A DNA stretch of 64,000 nucleotides from Mesorhizobium sp. ORS 3324 (GTDB taxonomy: Bacteria; Pseudomonadota; Alphaproteobacteria; Rhizobiales; Rhizobiaceae): NCBI GenBank assembly GCA_000824825.2, contig LM655194.1, forward strand, positions 280,936-344,935, read 5' to 3'. This document shows, piece by piece, positions 17,808 to 30,225 of this stretch (its first letter is position 1; every line of letters begins with the position of its first letter). Under the pieces are notes generated by a model that saw only the letters and a program-made list of their open reading frames with translations, did not search any database and was not told the DNA's origin. Made by a program: the position numbers and the translations under genes.

Positions 17808-19477
17808 CATCTGGTGACGAATACCGTCACCAGCGGCTTCTTGCCCCAGGCTTCGTTGGCGGCGCCGCGCACGGCGCGGCGCACGGCCTCCTGCACAAGG
17901 TCGAGGTCTTTTCGACGCTGGCGAGGGATGGAGTCCACCGCGCCGATTGCCGCATCGAGCATCAGATCCTCCAGCATTTCGCCGCTGGCGTCGGTCTCGG
18001 CGACACCGATCGCCACCAGGTCCGGGTCTCCCGCGAGTTCGTATTTCTCGTCGAGCACGACATTGACCGCGACATGACCGGCATAGGACAGCTTGCGCCG
18101 GTCGCGTATGCCCATCGCCTGGTCGGAGCCGATCAGAAACCCGTCCTTGTAGAGGCGGCCGAACGGCACCTGGTCGATGATCGTGGCTGGACCGGGCCAG
18201 AGCCGCAGCATGTCGCCGTCGCGAACCTGCGCCACCTGGCCGATGCCGGACATCGACATCAGCGAGCCCTGCGCCACCAGATGCGCCGCTTCGCCATGCA
18301 CCGGCACGCCGATCTGCGGCCGGACCCATTCATACATCTTGCGCAATTCGCTGCGACGCGGATGGCCGGAGACATGCACCAGCGCATCGCCGTCCTCGAT
18401 GATCTTCATGCCGAGGTCGATCAGCCGGTTCTTGATCTCGAGGATCGCTTTCTCGTTGCCGGGAATGGTGCGCGAGGAGAACACCACCGTGTCGCCGGCC
18501 GTCAGCGCCACCGACTTCATCTCGTCGCGCGAGAGCTTCGCAAGTGCGGCCAGCGGCTCGCCCTGGCTGCCGGTGCAGATGACCACCAGATTCTCGCGCG
18601 GAATGTAGCCGTAGTCCTCCTCGGCGATGAATTCCGGCAGGCCGTCCATATAGCCGAGCTCGGTCGCGACATCGATGACGCGCTTCAGCGAGCGGCCGAG
18701 CACCAGGCATTGCCGGCCGGCGTCGCGCGCCGCCTTGGCGATCGAGATGATGCGCCCGACATTGGAGGAGAAGGTGGTCACCGCGACGCGGCCCTTGGCC
18801 TTCTCGATGACGCCCTTGAGGCCCTCGCCCACCGCCACCTCCGACGGCGAGTCGCCTTCCCTCAGCGCATTGGTGGAATCGCAGATCAGCGCCAGAACGC
18901 CCTTGTCGCCATAGGCGCGGAAGCGCGCCTCGTCGGTCTTCGGGCCGATCGTCGGCGCCGGATCGATCTTCCAGTCGCCGGTGTGGATCACCGTGCCGGC
19001 CGGCGTGGTGATCGCCAGCGACATCGGCTCCGGGATCGAGTGCGCCACCGGAATGGCCTCGATCTCGAACGGTCCGATCGTGAACTTCTCGCCGGCCCGG
19101 TAGATCGTCGCGGGGATCTTCGGCGCATTCTGCTCGCCCTGCCGCTTGGCCTCGAGCAGGCCGGCGGTGAACGGCGTCATCCAGACCGGGACTTTCAGTT
19201 TCGGCCAGACATCGAGCAGCGCGCCGTAATGGTCTTCATGCGCATGGGTGATGACGATGCCGCGCAGCCCGTCGAGGTTCTCCTCGATGAAGCGCGTGTC
19301 CGGCAGGATGAGATCGACGCCCGGATGCGCGGTGTCGGGAAAGGTGACGCCGACATCGACGACGATCCATTCGCGCGCGTCCGCCGGCCCATAGCCATAG
19401 AGGGCGAAGTTCATGCCGATCTCGCCGACGCCGCCGAGCGGCGCGAAGACGAGCTCGGCGTTTTCAGTATTCGCCAT
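17807..19477 (-). CDS. rnj: Ribonuclease J
   Basis: 556 residues, a metallo-beta-lactamase/beta-CASP ribonuclease with endonuclease and 5'-3' exonuclease activity in RNA processing, including rRNA maturation in rhizobia. The zinc motif HAHEDH is at 78-83. The beta-CASP region includes VCTGSQGEPLAALAKLSR and the C-box HVSGHPRRSEL. The C-terminal domain of about 100 residues is present. The ATG lies 96 bp after birA, with a palindromic repeat in the gap; the heptamer array separates it from mce. Confidence 0.95.
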
Positions 19478-19517
19478 AAATTCCTTTCCTTCCTGGCCTG
19501 TCGGCCAAGCCGCTAGC

Positions 19518-19561
19518 GCAATTCCAGGAAAAGTGTGTCACGGTTTTCCGTCCGGAATTGC
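19518..19561. repeat. Palindromic intergenic repeat (family A variant)
   Basis: GCAATTCCAGGAAAAGTGTG faces an ACGGTTTTCC...GGAATTGC arm. The GGAAAAGTGTG core with the ACGGTTTTCC arm is shared with family A, but the outer arms differ. It lies between birA and rnj. Confidence 0.6.
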
Positions 19562-19573
19562 ACAAAGACAAAA

Positions 19574-20395
19574 CTATACCCGCACCGACGCGACCGCGCC
19601 GAAATGCACGTCGCCGGCCGCGATCGTCAGAACCGACCCGTCATCGTCGCGGATCACGAAACGGCAGTCCTCGTCAATGGTCTCGAAGACACCGCGCACC
19701 ACATTGCCGTCAATTCTGACAGCAACCTCGCCGCCGAGCCCCGCGGCGCGCGCCAGCCAGCGCTTCCTGATGGCAGAGAGCCCGCGCCCGTCGTCCCACA
19801 GCCTGGCATTCTCGCTCCAGGCATCGGACAGTGCCAGGAACAGCGTCTCGGCATCGCAAGTGGCGCCGAGCGCCTGCAGCGATGTCGCCGGATAAGGCAA
19901 ATCCTCGGGGTAAGCCACGACATTGACTCCGATGCCGACGGCAACCGCGAAACGGCCGTCTCCGAGCAGGGTCGATTCCAGCAGGATGCCGGCAAGCTTG
20001 GCGCCGGAGGCGAGAACGTCGTTCGGCCATTTCAGCTCGAAGCGGTTGCGGCCCTCGCTGGCTCCGTCGAGACCGACGGCAATCCGGCGTTGCGGAACGG
20101 TGGCGTCGAGCGCGTCGGCGAGAGCAAGCCCGGCGACGAAGCCGAGCGTCGCGGCCAGCCGCAACTCCCCGCCGGGAACCAGAAGCAGCGTCGCCGCCAG
20201 ATTGCCTTCGGGCGTCGCCCAGGCGCGGCCGCGCCGCCCGCGCCCGCTTTCCTGCTTCTTCGACACGATCCAGAGCTTGCCCGGATCTCCGACCCGCGCA
20301 TGATCCAGCGCCAGCGCGTTGGTCGAGCCGACGCTGTCATGGGCCTCGAGCCGGAACCCCTCCGACGCCGCGGTTGGAGCCAGCCGAAATGCCAT
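19574..20395 (-). CDS. birA: Biotin--[acetyl-CoA-carboxylase] ligase
   Basis: 273 residues, class I biotin protein ligase without the N-terminal repressor HTH of E. coli BirA. The adenylate loop SGRGRRGRAW and the KWPNDVL motif are present, and the small C-terminal SH3-like domain starts near residue 220. It biotinylates acyl-CoA carboxylases and pyruvate carboxylase. It sits directly downstream of nuoN (stop at 20400), so it is read with the complex I operon. The frame is open to an ATG at 20431 inside nuoN; the ATG at 20395 just after the nuoN stop is preferred. Confidence 0.9.
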   Translation of the reverse strand: MAFRLAPTAASEGFRLEAHDSVGSTNALALDHARVGDPGKLWIVSKKQESGRGRRGRAWATPEGNLAATLLLVPGGELRLAATLGFVAGLALADALDATVPQRRIAVGLDGASEGRNRFELKWPNDVLASGAKLAGILLESTLLGDGRFAVAVGIGVNVVAYPEDLPYPATSLQALGATCDAETLFLALSDAWSENARLWDDGRGLSAIRKRWLARAAGLGGEVAVRIDGNVVRGVFETIDEDCRFVIRDDDGSVLTIAAGDVHFGAVASVRV

Positions 20396-20399
20396 CCCG

Positions 20400-21836
20400 T
20401 CAGAAGAAGGTTTTTGCGGCGGCTTCGGCATAGCTGCCGATCGGCCCGCCGATCAGCACATAGAACAGCACGAAGGCGCCGCTGACGCCGAGCACGAGGC
20501 GCAGTTCGCTGGCCATCGGCACGAAACCGCCGACCGGCTCGTCGAACCACATGATCTTGATGATGCGCAGATAATAGTAAGCGCCCACCACCGAGGCCAG
20601 CACGCCGATGATCGCCAGCGCGTAGAGATGCGCGTTGATGGCGGCCAGGAACACGTACCACTTCCCCCAGAAGCCCGCGAGCGGCGGAATGCCGGCCAGC
20701 GAGAACATCAGGATGGTGAGGATGGTGGCCATGATCGGGTTTGTCGAGGCAAGCCCGGCGAGATCGCCGATCTGCTCGACATTGCCCTCCTTGCGCCGCA
20801 TGGCGAGGATGAAGGCGAAAGTGCCGAGCGTCATCACCAGATAGATCAGCATGTAGATGACGACGCCGCGCACGCCGGCCTGGCTGTTGGCGGCAAGGCC
20901 GACCAGCGCATAGCCCATATGGCCGATCGAGGAATAGGCCATCAGCCGCTTGATGTTGGTCTGGCCGATCGCGGCGAAGGCGCCGAGCGCCATCGAGGCG
21001 ATCGAGATGAAGACGACGATCTGCTGCCAGTCGGCGGCGATCGGCTTGAAGGCACCCATGGTGACGCGCACGATCAGCGCCATCGCCGCCATCTTCGGCG
21101 CGGCGGCGAGGAAGGCGGTGATCGGCGTCGGCGCGCCTTCATAGACGTCCGGCGTCCACATGTGGAACGGCACCGCCGAGATCTTGAAGGCAAGGCCCGC
21201 GAGCACGAAGACCAGGCCGAAGACGAGGCCGAGCTGGCGTTCGCCGCCACCCAGCGCCGTCGCGATCTCATGGAAGCCGGTGTTGCCGGTATAGCCGTAG
21301 ACTAGGCTGATGCCGTAGAGCAGCATGCCCGACGACAGCGCGCCGAGGACGAAGTACTTGAGGCCGGCCTCGGTCGAGCGGACATTGTCACGGTTGATCG
21401 CCGCCAGCACATAGATCGCCAGCGACTGCAGCTCGAGGCCGAGATAGAGCCCGATCATGCCGTTGGCCGAGATCATCAGCATCATGCCGAGCGTGCAGAG
21501 CACGATCAGCACCGGATATTCGAACTTGTCGAAATGCTCCTGCCTGGCGAAGCGCATCGACATGACGAGCGTCACCGCCGAGCCGATCAGCGCCAGCGTC
21601 TTCATGAAGCGGCCGAACGAATCCTGGACGAAGGCGCTGCCATAGGCAGCCCCCTGGCCGCCCGAGAAAGCCAGCCACAGGCCGGCGATCACCAGCACGG
21701 CAACCGCAAGGCCGGTCACCGTCATCGTGTTGTTGGAGCGCGAATAGGCGCCCACCATCAGAAGCGCCAGCGCGCCGATGGCGAGGATCAGCTCCGGCGT
21801 GGAGAGCGAAAGGCTGGAGAGAAGGTCCGGCGTCAT
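20400..21836 (-). CDS. nuoN: NADH-quinone oxidoreductase subunit N
   Basis: 478 residues, an antiporter-like proton-pumping subunit of complex I in the inner membrane, about 14 helices. The family segment [20 protein letters not shown] and the proton-path region with [17 protein letters not shown] are clear. It is the last nuo gene, 13 bp after nuoM, with birA following. Confidence 0.95.
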   Translation of the reverse strand: MTPDLLSSLSLSTPELILAIGALALLMVGAYSRSNNTMTVTGLAVAVLVIAGLWLAFSGGQGAAYGSAFVQDSFGRFMKTLALIGSAVTLVMSMRFARQEHFDKFEYPVLIVLCTLGMMLMISANGMIGLYLGLELQSLAIYVLAAINRDNVRSTEAGLKYFVLGALSSGMLLYGISLVYGYTGNTGFHEIATALGGGERQLGLVFGLVFVLAGLAFKISAVPFHMWTPDVYEGAPTPITAFLAAAPKMAAMALIVRVTMGAFKPIAADWQQIVVFISIASMALGAFAAIGQTNIKRLMAYSSIGHMGYALVGLAANSQAGVRGVVIYMLIYLVMTLGTFAFILAMRRKEGNVEQIGDLAGLASTNPIMATILTILMFSLAGIPPLAGFWGKWYVFLAAINAHLYALAIIGVLASVVGAYYYLRIIKIMWFDEPVGGFVPMASELRLVLGVSGAFVLFYVLIGGPIGSYAEAAAKTFF

Positions 21837-21849
21837 GGTTTTTCCCCAG

Positions 21850-23355
21850 TCAGTTCGCCGCCGCGGTCTGCGCGGTATTGATGGATGCGGTGACGTTGGT
21901 GACGAGCGCCTTGACGGAAGCCGCCGTCGCGTCGAAGACCGGCGCCGGATAGACGCCGTAGAAGATGACCAGCACCACGAGCGGATAGACGATCGCCTTC
22001 TCGCGGGCAGAGAGATCGAGCAGGTTCTTCAGGCTTTCCTTGGTCAGCGCGCCGAAGATCACGCGGCGGTAGAGCCACAGCGCATAAGCTGCCGACAGGA
22101 TGACGCCGGTGGCGGCGAAGAAGGCCACCCAGGTGTTGACCCGGAACACGCCGAGCATGGTCAGGAATTCTCCGATGAAGCCGCTGGTTCCCGGCAGGCC
22201 GACATTGGCCAAGGTGAAGATCATGAACACCGTGGCATATTTCGGCATGTTGTTGACCAAGCCGCCATAGGCGTCGATCTCGCGCGTGTGCATGCGGTCG
22301 TAGATGACGCCGACGCACAGGAACAGCGCGCCCGAGACGAGGCCGTGGCTGAGCATCTGGAAGATGGCGCCCTGCACGCCTTCCTGGTTCATCGCGAAGA
22401 TGCCCATGGTGACGAAGCCCATATGGGCGACCGAGGAATAGGCGATCAGCTTCTTCATGTCTTCCTGCATCAGCGCCACCAGCGAGGTGTAGATGATGGC
22501 GACGACGGAGAGCGTGAAGATCAGCGGCGCGAACATCTCCGACGCCTGCGGGAACATCGGCAGCGAGAAGCGCAGGAAGCCGTATCCGCCCATCTTCAAG
22601 AGGATGGCAGCCAGGATGACCGAGCCAGCGGTCGGCGCCTCGACATGCGCGTCGGGCAGCCAGGTGTGGACCGGCCACATCGGCATCTTCACCGCGAAGG
22701 AGGCGAAGAAGGCGAGCCATAGCCAGGTCTGCATGTTGGCCGGGAAGTTATGCGTGAGCAGCGTGGTGATGTCGGTCGTGCCGGACTGGAAGAACATCGC
22801 CATGATGGCGAGCAGCATCAGCACCGAGCCGGCCAGAGTATAGAGGAAGAACTTGAACGAGGCATAGACGCGCCGCTTGCCGCCCCAGACGCCGATGATG
22901 ATGAACATCGGGATCAGGCCGCCCTCGAAGAAGACGTAGAAGAGCACGATGTCGAGCGCGCAGAACACGCCGATCATCAGCGTCTCGAGGATCAGGAAGG
23001 CGATCATGTAGGCCTTGACCCGCTTCTCGATCGCGTCCCACGAGGCGAGGATGCTGAGCGGCATCAGGAAGGTGGTCAGGATGACGAACAGCATCGAGAT
23101 GCCGTCGACGCCCATATGGTAGGAAATGCCTGAATCCAGCCAGGCGTGCTTCTCGACGAACTGAAAGCCGGCCTGCGAATTGTCGAAGCCCTTCCAGATG
23201 AACAGCGAAACCAGGAAGGTGAACGCGGTCGTGATGAAGGCGATCGAGCGGATGTTGCGGCGCGCGTTTTCGCTGTCGTCGCTGATCGGCAGAATGAGCA
23301 GAACACCAACCAGCGGCAGGAAGGTGACCAGCGAGAGGATTGGCCAGTCGGTCAT
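21850..23355 (-). CDS. nuoM: NADH-quinone oxidoreductase subunit M
   Basis: 501 residues, the middle antiporter-like subunit. The proton-path motif [20 protein letters not shown] and [13 protein letters not shown] are typical. The ATG overlaps the nuoL stop by one base (TGATG), indicating coupled translation. Confidence 0.96.
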   Translation of the reverse strand: MTDWPILSLVTFLPLVGVLLILPISDDSENARRNIRSIAFITTAFTFLVSLFIWKGFDNSQAGFQFVEKHAWLDSGISYHMGVDGISMLFVILTTFLMPLSILASWDAIEKRVKAYMIAFLILETLMIGVFCALDIVLFYVFFEGGLIPMFIIIGVWGGKRRVYASFKFFLYTLAGSVLMLLAIMAMFFQSGTTDITTLLTHNFPANMQTWLWLAFFASFAVKMPMWPVHTWLPDAHVEAPTAGSVILAAILLKMGGYGFLRFSLPMFPQASEMFAPLIFTLSVVAIIYTSLVALMQEDMKKLIAYSSVAHMGFVTMGIFAMNQEGVQGAIFQMLSHGLVSGALFLCVGVIYDRMHTREIDAYGGLVNNMPKYATVFMIFTLANVGLPGTSGFIGEFLTMLGVFRVNTWVAFFAATGVILSAAYALWLYRRVIFGALTKESLKNLLDLSAREKAIVYPLVVLVIFYGVYPAPVFDATAASVKALVTNVTASINTAQTAAAN

Positions 23356-25328
23356 CAGAGCATCATCCAGGTGACGAGAGCGGCCACGCCGATCAGCATG
23401 GCGAAGGCATAGTGGTAGAGATAACCGGTCTGCAGCTTGACGACCCGGTTGGTGACGTCGACGACGCGCGCCGAGATGCCGTCGGGGCCGAGCCCGTCGA
23501 TGACGGCGCCGTCACCGGTCTTCCACAGGAACCTGCCGAGGCGCTTTGCCGGCCGCACGAACAGGAAGTCGTAGAGCTCGTCGAAATACCACTTGTTGAG
23601 CAGGAATGCATAGAGCAGGCGGTGATTGGCGGCGACGCTCCGGGGCAGTTCCGGCGAGCGGATATAGAACTTCCAGGCGACCGCCAGGCCGATCAGCATG
23701 GCGACGAAGGGCGCCAGTTCCACCCACAGCGGCAGCTCATGGATCTCGTGCAGGATGTGATTGTCCGGCAGCGTGAACAGCGAAGCCTTCCAGAACTCGG
23801 CATAGCCCTCGCCGATGAAGGCGCCGTGGAAGATGATGCCTGCAAACAGCGCGCCGGCGGCCAGCACATAGAGCGGCACCAGCATCACCGGCGGCGATTC
23901 ATGCACGTGGTGCATGACCTCGTGGCTGGCGCGCGGCTCGCCGTGGAAGGTCATGAAGATCAGCCGCCAGGAATAGAAGCTGGTGAAGCAGGCGGCGATC
24001 ACGAGCAGTATGAAGGCGACGCCTGCGACCGCATTGTGGCTGGCGAAGGACGTCGCGATGATGGCGTCCTTGGAGAAGAAGCCGGCGGTGCCGATCACCG
24101 TCGCCGGGATGCCGACGCCGGTCAGCGCCAGCGTGCCGATCACCATCATCCAGTAGGTCTTGGGGATGAGCGTCCTCAAACCGCCCATCCTGCGCATGTC
24201 CTGCTCGTCGGAAACGGCATGGATCACCGAGCCGGAGCCGAGGAACAGCAGCGCCTTGAAGAAAGCGTGCGTGAACAGGTGGAAGATCGCCGCGCCATAG
24301 GCGCCGACGCCGAGCGCCACGAACATGTAGCCGAGCTGCGAGCACGTCGAATAGGCGATGACGCGCTTGATGTCGTTCTGCACTAGGCCGACGGTCGCCG
24401 CGAAGAAGGCGGTGAAGGCGCCGATGAAGGTGACGACGGTCAGCGCCGTATGCGACAGCTCGAACAGCGGCGACAGCCTCGCCAGCATGAACACGCCGGC
24501 CGTCACCATGGTCGCAGCATGGATCAGCGCCGAGACCGGCGTCGGGCCTTCCATGGCGTCGGGCAGCCAGGTGTGCAGCGGCACCTGCGCCGACTTGCCC
24601 ATGGCGCCCATGAAGAGCAGCAGGCAGACCACAGTCAGCGCCGTGTGCTTGTCGACCGCATGGCCGAGGAAAGTGAGCACGGCCGCCCCCTCCGGCGCGC
24701 CTTCGGCCGGAAGGAAGGAAGCTGCATTGGCAAAAACGGTGCTGAGATTGACCGAGCCGAACAGCACGAAGACGCCGAAGATGCCGAGCGCGAAGCCGAA
24801 GTCGCCGACGCGGTTGACGACGAAGGCCTTGATCGCCGCGGCATTCGCCGACGGCTTCTTGTACCAGAAGCCGATCAGCAGATAGGAGGCGAGGCCGACG
24901 CCTTCCCAGCCGAAGAACATCTGCACCAGGTTGTCGGCCGTCACCAGCATCAGCATCGCGAAGGTGAACAGCGAAAGATAGGCGAAGAAACGCGGCCGGT
25001 CCGGATCGTGGTGCATGTAGCCGATCGAATAGATGTGGACCAGCGCCGAAACGGTGTTGACGACCACCAGCATCACGACCGTGAGCGTGTCGATCCTGAG
25101 CGCCCAAGCGGCATCGAGCCCACCTGCCTGGATCCAGCGCAGCACCGGCACGGTGAACACCTCGCCATGGCCGAAGCCGACGGTGAAGAAGACGATCCAC
25201 GACAGCACCCCCGAGATCACCAGGAGGCCGGAGGTAATGTATTCGGATGCCTTGGCGCCGAGCGAATTGCCGAACAGGCCGACAATCAGGAAGCCGAGCA
25301 GCGGAAGGAAGACGATGGCCTGGTACAT
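23355..25328 (-). CDS. nuoL: NADH-quinone oxidoreductase subunit L
   Basis: 657 residues, the distal antiporter-like subunit with the long lateral helix near its C-terminus. Motifs include [20 protein letters not shown] and [14 protein letters not shown]. The frame extends to a TTG at 25343, but [13 protein letters not shown] from ATG 25328 is the family start, with ACGGGA upstream. Confidence 0.96.
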   Translation of the reverse strand: MYQAIVFLPLLGFLIVGLFGNSLGAKASEYITSGLLVISGVLSWIVFFTVGFGHGEVFTVPVLRWIQAGGLDAAWALRIDTLTVVMLVVVNTVSALVHIYSIGYMHHDPDRPRFFAYLSLFTFAMLMLVTADNLVQMFFGWEGVGLASYLLIGFWYKKPSANAAAIKAFVVNRVGDFGFALGIFGVFVLFGSVNLSTVFANAASFLPAEGAPEGAAVLTFLGHAVDKHTALTVVCLLLFMGAMGKSAQVPLHTWLPDAMEGPTPVSALIHAATMVTAGVFMLARLSPLFELSHTALTVVTFIGAFTAFFAATVGLVQNDIKRVIAYSTCSQLGYMFVALGVGAYGAAIFHLFTHAFFKALLFLGSGSVIHAVSDEQDMRRMGGLRTLIPKTYWMMVIGTLALTGVGIPATVIGTAGFFSKDAIIATSFASHNAVAGVAFILLVIAACFTSFYSWRLIFMTFHGEPRASHEVMHHVHESPPVMLVPLYVLAAGALFAGIIFHGAFIGEGYAEFWKASLFTLPDNHILHEIHELPLWVELAPFVAMLIGLAVAWKFYIRSPELPRSVAANHRLLYAFLLNKWYFDELYDFLFVRPAKRLGRFLWKTGDGAVIDGLGPDGISARVVDVTNRVVKLQTGYLYHYAFAMLIGVAALVTWMML

Positions 25329-25339
25329 GGTGGTTCCCG

Positions 25340-25648
25340 TCAACCCTTCATCTGGCTCACGTCTTCGACCGCGATCGAGCCGCGGTTGCGGAAGAAGACG
25401 ACAAGAATGGCAAGACCGATCGCGGCCTCGGCCGCGGCGACCGTCAGCACGAACAGGGCGAACACCTGTCCGACGAGATCATGCAGCGCCGCCGAGAAGG
25501 CGACGAAGTTGATGTTGACCGCAAGCAGGATCAACTCGATCGACATCAGGATGACGATGATGTTGCGGCGATTGAGGAAGATGCCGAACACGCCGAGCGT
25601 GAACAGGATCGCCGATACGGTCAGATAATGCGCGATGCCGACGACCAT
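25340..25648 (-). CDS. nuoK: NADH-quinone oxidoreductase subunit K
   Basis: 102 residues and three membrane helices, the usual size. The membrane glutamates of the E-channel are visible in [17 protein letters not shown] and in the [13 protein letters not shown] helix. There is one base between the nuoJ stop and this gene. Confidence 0.95.
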   Translation of the reverse strand: MVVGIAHYLTVSAILFTLGVFGIFLNRRNIIVILMSIELILLAVNINFVAFSAALHDLVGQVFALFVLTVAAAEAAIGLAILVVFFRNRGSIAVEDVSQMKG

Positions 25649-25649
25649 C

Positions 25650-26270
25650 TCAGATACCCTCGCCCGACTTGACCTTGCGGATTTCCATGCCCGTCGCCGC
25701 CGTGCGGCCGACCTGGGCCGCGATCGACTGCCGCTTGACGCCGGGCTTGTGGCGCAGCGTCAGCACGATGGCGCCGATCATGGCGACCAACAGCACGAGG
25801 CCGGCAATCTGGAAGTAATAGAGGTAGTCCGTGTAGAGGATGTCGCCGAGCGCCGCCGTGTTGGAGCGCGTGGCGATATCCGGCGTTGCCTTCGCCACCG
25901 TCGAGGCGAGCTGCGGCGCGAAGCTGTAGCCGCCGAGCACGACGATCAGCTCCGCCGCCAGGATCAGCCCGACCAGCGCGCCGATCGGCGCGTATTGCAG
26001 CGCACCCTGCTTCATCTCGGCGAAGTCGACGTCGAGCATCATGACCACGAACAGGAACAGCACCATCACCGCGCCGACATAGACGACGAGCAGGATCAGG
26101 GCCAGGAATTCGGCGCCGGTCAGCAGGAACAGCCCGGCGGCGTTGAAGAAGGTGAGGATCAGGAACAGCACCGAATGCACCGGGTTGCGCGACGAAATGA
26201 CCATGAAGGCCGACGCCACGGCGATAAAGGCGAAGAGGTAGAAAAAGACCGCCTCTAATCCACTCAGCAT
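25650..26270 (-). CDS. nuoJ: NADH-quinone oxidoreductase subunit J
   Basis: 206 residues from the ATG at 26270 ([15 protein letters not shown]), five helices. [20 protein letters not shown] is the conserved third helix with its pi-bulge. A longer start at ATG 26306 exists but would add a non-conserved 12 residues. A repeat-filled gap of about 260 bp separates it from nuoI, unusual inside this otherwise tightly packed operon. Confidence 0.93.
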   Translation of the reverse strand: MLSGLEAVFFYLFAFIAVASAFMVISSRNPVHSVLFLILTFFNAAGLFLLTGAEFLALILLVVYVGAVMVLFLFVVMMLDVDFAEMKQGALQYAPIGALVGLILAAELIVVLGGYSFAPQLASTVAKATPDIATRSNTAALGDILYTDYLYYFQIAGLVLLVAMIGAIVLTLRHKPGVKRQSIAAQVGRTAATGMEIRKVKSGEGI

Positions 26271-26364
26271 GGGTTCCCCCGGGTTCCTGTCGGATCGGAC
26301 ATTCATCCTCTCCGTTGTCTCTGGCTTCGTCCCGCCTCCGGGTGCCGAAGCCGCGTGTTCCTAG

Positions 26365-26526
26365 CGCATGTTCCGATCGGGTTCAAAGACCCGATCGAAA
26401 GAATGCGCCACTCTTTCATTCCTGAGGATGGCCTTGTCCGAAAAGTCTGCAACCTTTCAGGATCATCCCCTTTCATTCCGGAGGATGATCTTGTCCGAAA
26501 AGTCTGCAACTTTTCGGGATCATCCT
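26365..26526. repeat. Repeat cluster inside the nuo operon (nuoI-nuoJ gap)
   Basis: Three hairpins: 26365-26410 with stem CGATCGGG/CCCGATCG; 26424-26468 and 26481-26526, two near-identical palindromes of the GAGGATG...TCCGAAAAGTCTGCAAC...GATCATCC type (family A). In mRNA these would make strong stem-loops between nuoI and nuoJ and could set relative expression of the proximal and distal subunits (inference). Confidence 0.75.
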
Positions 26527-26532
26527 CATATG

Positions 26533-27024
26533 TCAGCGGTAGGGCGCGTCCAGCGCGATGTTGCGCGCCAGTTCCCGCTCCCAGCGATCGCCGTTCGCGA
26601 GCAGCTTTTCCTTGTTGTAGTAAAGCTCCTCGCGCGTCTCGGTCGCGAACTCGAAATTCGGCCCTTCGACGATCGCGTCGACCGGGCAGGCTTCCTGGCA
26701 ATAGCCGCAATAGATGCACTTCACCATGTCGATGTCGTAGCGCACGGTGCGGCGCGTGCCGTCGTTGCGGCGCGGACCGGCCTCGATGGTGATCGCCTGC
26801 GCCGGGCAGATCGCCTCGCAGAGCTTGCAGGCGATGCAGCGCTCCTCGCCGTTGGGATAGCGGCGCAGCGCATGCTCGCCGCGGAAGCGCGGGCTGGTCG
26901 GCCCCTTCTCGTGCGGATAGTTGATCGTCTCCTTTGGCGCCAGGAACTGGCGCATCGACAGGAAGAAGGCGCTGACGAAATCCTTGAGCAGCAGGGCCTT
27001 TGCGGCTTGGGCAAGAGCGGACAT
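26533..27024 (-). CDS. nuoI: NADH-quinone oxidoreductase subunit I
   Basis: 163 residues with two [4Fe-4S] motifs, C63-C66-C69-C73 and C103-C106-C109-C113, forming clusters N6a and N6b that pass electrons to NuoB. The ATG overlaps the nuoH stop (TGATG). The open frame continues into nuoH territory to 27282, but the protein start is at [13 protein letters not shown]. Confidence 0.95.
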   Translation of the reverse strand: MSALAQAAKALLLKDFVSAFFLSMRQFLAPKETINYPHEKGPTSPRFRGEHALRRYPNGEERCIACKLCEAICPAQAITIEAGPRRNDGTRRTVRYDIDMVKCIYCGYCQEACPVDAIVEGPNFEFATETREELYYNKEKLLANGDRWERELARNIALDAPYR

Positions 27025-28067
27025 CACGCGAACCCCGTGATCTTGAGGAAGGCGGCGGTGGCGACCACCATGAACAGCGAGATCGGCAGGAACACCTTCC
27101 AGCCCAGCCGCATCAGCTGGTCGTAGCGGTAGCGCGGCACGAACGCCTTCACCATGGAAAACATGAAGAACACCAGGCAGACCTTGAGCACGAACCAGAT
27201 CAGTCCCGGCACCCAGGTGAAGGGCGCAAAGTTGAACGGCGGCAGCCAGCCGCCAAGGAAAAGGATGGTGGCCAGCGCACACATCAAGACGACGGCGACA
27301 TACTCACCTAGGAAGAAGAGCAGGAACGGCGTCGACGAGTATTCAACCATGTGGCCGGCGACGAGTTCCGATTCCGCCTCGACAAGGTCGAAGGGCGGGC
27401 GGTTCGTCTCGGCCAGCGCCGAGATGAAGAACACGATGAACATCGGAAACAGCGACAGCCAGTGCCAGTCGAGGAAGGTGTTGGGCAGGCCGAGCCGCGT
27501 GCCCAGGCCATCCTGCTGCGCCAGCACGATGTCGGAGAGGTTGAGCGAGCCGACGGTGAGCAGCACGGTGACGATGACGAAGCCGATCGAGACCTCGTAG
27601 GACACCATCTGCGCGGCCGAGCGCAGCGCGCCGAGGAACGGATACTTCGAGTTGGATGCCCAGCCGCCCATGATCACGCCATAGACCTCGAGCGAGGAGA
27701 TGGCAAAGACATAGAGGATGCCGACATTGATGTTGGCGATCGCCCAGCCTTGGGTAACCGGAATGACGGCCCAGGCCGAGATCGCCAGCACCGCCGACAC
27801 AAGCGGCGCGAGCAGGAAGACGCCCTTGTTGGCGCCGGACGGGATCACCGGCTCCTTGAACACGAACTTCAAGAGGTCGGCAAAGGCCTGCAGCGTACCC
27901 CAGGGGCCGACGACGTTCGGGCCGCGGCGCAGCTGCACCGCCGCCCAGATCTTGCGGTCGGCATAAAGCACATAGGCGACGAAGATCAGAAGAACGACGA
28001 TCAGCGCCACCGATTTCAATAGGATCAGCAGCGCCGGCAACACGTAGAAGGAGAAGAAGGTGTCCAT
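27024..28067 (-). CDS. nuoH: NADH-quinone oxidoreductase subunit H
   Basis: 347 residues, an eight-helix subunit that helps form the quinone chamber. [20 protein letters not shown] and [19 protein letters not shown] are invariant-type segments. The ATG at 28067 is two bases after the nuoG stop. Confidence 0.96.
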   Translation of the reverse strand: MDTFFSFYVLPALLILLKSVALIVVLLIFVAYVLYADRKIWAAVQLRRGPNVVGPWGTLQAFADLLKFVFKEPVIPSGANKGVFLLAPLVSAVLAISAWAVIPVTQGWAIANINVGILYVFAISSLEVYGVIMGGWASNSKYPFLGALRSAAQMVSYEVSIGFVIVTVLLTVGSLNLSDIVLAQQDGLGTRLGLPNTFLDWHWLSLFPMFIVFFISALAETNRPPFDLVEAESELVAGHMVEYSSTPFLLFFLGEYVAVVLMCALATILFLGGWLPPFNFAPFTWVPGLIWFVLKVCLVFFMFSMVKAFVPRYRYDQLMRLGWKVFLPISLFMVVATAAFLKITGFA

Positions 28068-28069
28068 GC

Positions 28070-30151
28070 TTATTCCGCCGCCTGCTTGAAGCCGTTCTTG
28101 GCCAGCGCCGAGCATTCAGCCATCACGGCCGAGGCCCGCGCGATCGGGTTGGTCAGGTAGAAATCCTTCACCGACGAGGTGAAGGCGCCCTTGTTCAGGC
28201 GGCCGCCGAGCTTCGCCGCCCTGGCGATGTCGTCGGGGCTGCCCGCTGCCACATGGTCGATGCGGGCAAGATGCGGATGCTCGCCATAGAGCTTGGCGCG
28301 CAGCTGCGCCAGCGAATCGAACGGCAGCTTCTTGCCGAGCACATCCGACAGCGCCCTCACGATCGCCCAGTCCTCGCGCGCCTCGCCAGGCGCGAAACCG
28401 GCGCGGTTGGTCTGCTGCACGCGGCCTTCGGTGTTGACATAGGTGCCGGACTTTTCGGTGTAGGCCGCGGCCGGCAGGATGACGTTGGCGCGGTGCGCGC
28501 CGGCATCGCCATGCGTGCCGATATAGACGACAAAGGCACCGCCGGTCTTGGCCATGTCGATCTCGTCGGCGCCAAGCAGGAACAGGAGATCCGTCCCGCC
28601 GAGCATGCCGGCAACGTTCTTGCCGCCCTCGCCCGGCACGAAGCCGACATCGAGCCCGCCGACTCTGGCCGCGGCATCATGCAGCACGGCAAATCCGTTC
28701 CAATCCGCCGTGACCGCATTGACGGCGATCGCCAGCTTGGCCGCCTGGCCGAGCACGGCCGCGCCGTCCGAACGCGCCAGCGCGCCCTGGCCGATGATGA
28801 TCAGCGGATGCGTCGCCTTCTTCAGCACCTCGAAGAACTTGCCGTTGCCGTCAGCCAGATCCTTCAGCGATTCCGGGCCGGCGCCGATGAGCTCGTAATC
28901 ATAGCGCGTGTCGCCGATCTCACCGATGACGCCGATCGGCAGGTTGCCGACGCGCCAGCGCTTGCGGATGCGGGCGTTGAGCACCGAGGCCTCGAAGCGC
29001 GGATTGGCGCCGATGATCAGCACCGCGTCGGCCTGCTCGATGCCCTCGATGGTCGGATTGAAGATGTAGCTGGCGCGGCCGAGCGACGGATCGAGCGCGG
29101 CGCCATCCTGACGGCAATCGATGTTCTTCGAGCCGAGCGCGCCCATCAGAAGCTTGAGCGCGTAGATCTCTTCGACCGCGGCGAGGTCGCCGGCAATGGC
29201 GCCGATGCGCTCTGGCGCGGTCTTCGATACCTCGTCCTTTATCGCCGCGAAGGCTTCCGCCCAGCTTGCCGCAACGAGCTTGCCGTTCTTGCGCACGTAA
29301 GGGCGGTCGAGGCGCTGCGTGCGCAGGCCGTCCCAGATGAAACGGGTCTTGTCGGAAATCCACTCCTCGTTCACCGCTTCGTTGACGCGCGGCAGGATGC
29401 GCATCACTTCACGGCCCCGGGAATCGACGCGGATCGCCGAGCCGACGGCATCCATGACGTCGATCGATTCCGTCTTTGTGAGCTCCCACGGCCGCGCCTG
29501 GAAGGCGAACGGCTTGGAGGTCAGCGCGCCGACCGGGCAGAGGTCAATGACATTGCCCTGCAGCTCCGAGGTCATCGCCTGCTCGAGATAGGTGGTGATC
29601 TCGGCATCCTCGCCGCGGCCGATCAGGCCGAGCTCGGAAATGCCGGCGACCTCGGTGGTGAAGCGGACGCAGCGCGTGCAGTGGATGCAGCGGTTCATCA
29701 CCGTCTTGACCAGCGGGCCGATATACTTGTCTTCGACCGCGCGCTTGTTCTCGTGATAGCGCGAGGAATCGACGCCGAAGGCCATAGCCTGGTCCTGCAG
29801 GTCGCATTCGCCGCCCTGGTCGCAGATCGGGCAATCGAGCGGATGATTGATCAGCAGGAATTCCATCACGCCTTCGCGGGCCTTCTTGACCATCGGCGTA
29901 TTGGTGAAGATTTCCGGCGGCTCGCCGTTTGGGCCGGGGCGCAGGTCGCGCACACCCATGGCGCAGGAGGCCTGCGGCTTGGGCGGGCCGCCCTTCACCT
30001 CGATCAGGCACATGCGGCAATTGCCGGCGATCGACAGCCGCTCATGAAAGCAGAAGCGCGGCACTTCCGCGCCGGCGTCCTCGGCCGCCTGCAGCAGCGT
30101 GTAGTGGTCGGGTACCGTGATCTCTTTCCCGTCGACCTTGAGCTTTGCCAT
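28070..30151 (-). CDS. nuoG: NADH-quinone oxidoreductase subunit G
   Basis: 693 residues, the 75-kDa peripheral-arm subunit. An N-terminal [2Fe-2S] ferredoxin domain ([15 protein letters not shown]), the His-containing cluster region [18 protein letters not shown] and the [12 protein letters not shown] ferredoxin motif bind N1b, N5 and N4. A molybdopterin-oxidoreductase-like domain without cofactor follows. ATG 30151 ([11 protein letters not shown]) is the family start. Confidence 0.96.
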   Translation of the reverse strand: MAKLKVDGKEITVPDHYTLLQAAEDAGAEVPRFCFHERLSIAGNCRMCLIEVKGGPPKPQASCAMGVRDLRPGPNGEPPEIFTNTPMVKKAREGVMEFLLINHPLDCPICDQGGECDLQDQAMAFGVDSSRYHENKRAVEDKYIGPLVKTVMNRCIHCTRCVRFTTEVAGISELGLIGRGEDAEITTYLEQAMTSELQGNVIDLCPVGALTSKPFAFQARPWELTKTESIDVMDAVGSAIRVDSRGREVMRILPRVNEAVNEEWISDKTRFIWDGLRTQRLDRPYVRKNGKLVAASWAEAFAAIKDEVSKTAPERIGAIAGDLAAVEEIYALKLLMGALGSKNIDCRQDGAALDPSLGRASYIFNPTIEGIEQADAVLIIGANPRFEASVLNARIRKRWRVGNLPIGVIGEIGDTRYDYELIGAGPESLKDLADGNGKFFEVLKKATHPLIIIGQGALARSDGAAVLGQAAKLAIAVNAVTADWNGFAVLHDAAARVGGLDVGFVPGEGGKNVAGMLGGTDLLFLLGADEIDMAKTGGAFVVYIGTHGDAGAHRANVILPAAAYTEKSGTYVNTEGRVQQTNRAGFAPGEAREDWAIVRALSDVLGKKLPFDSLAQLRAKLYGEHPHLARIDHVAAGSPDDIARAAKLGGRLNKGAFTSSVKDFYLTNPIARASAVMAECSALAKNGFKQAAE

Positions 30152-30225
30152 TCGCCTCAAACCCTCGCGGATTTCCCGCAATCTCTCTTTCCGGGCGCAA
30201 CCGATGCCGCGCCCGGCATTTCATC

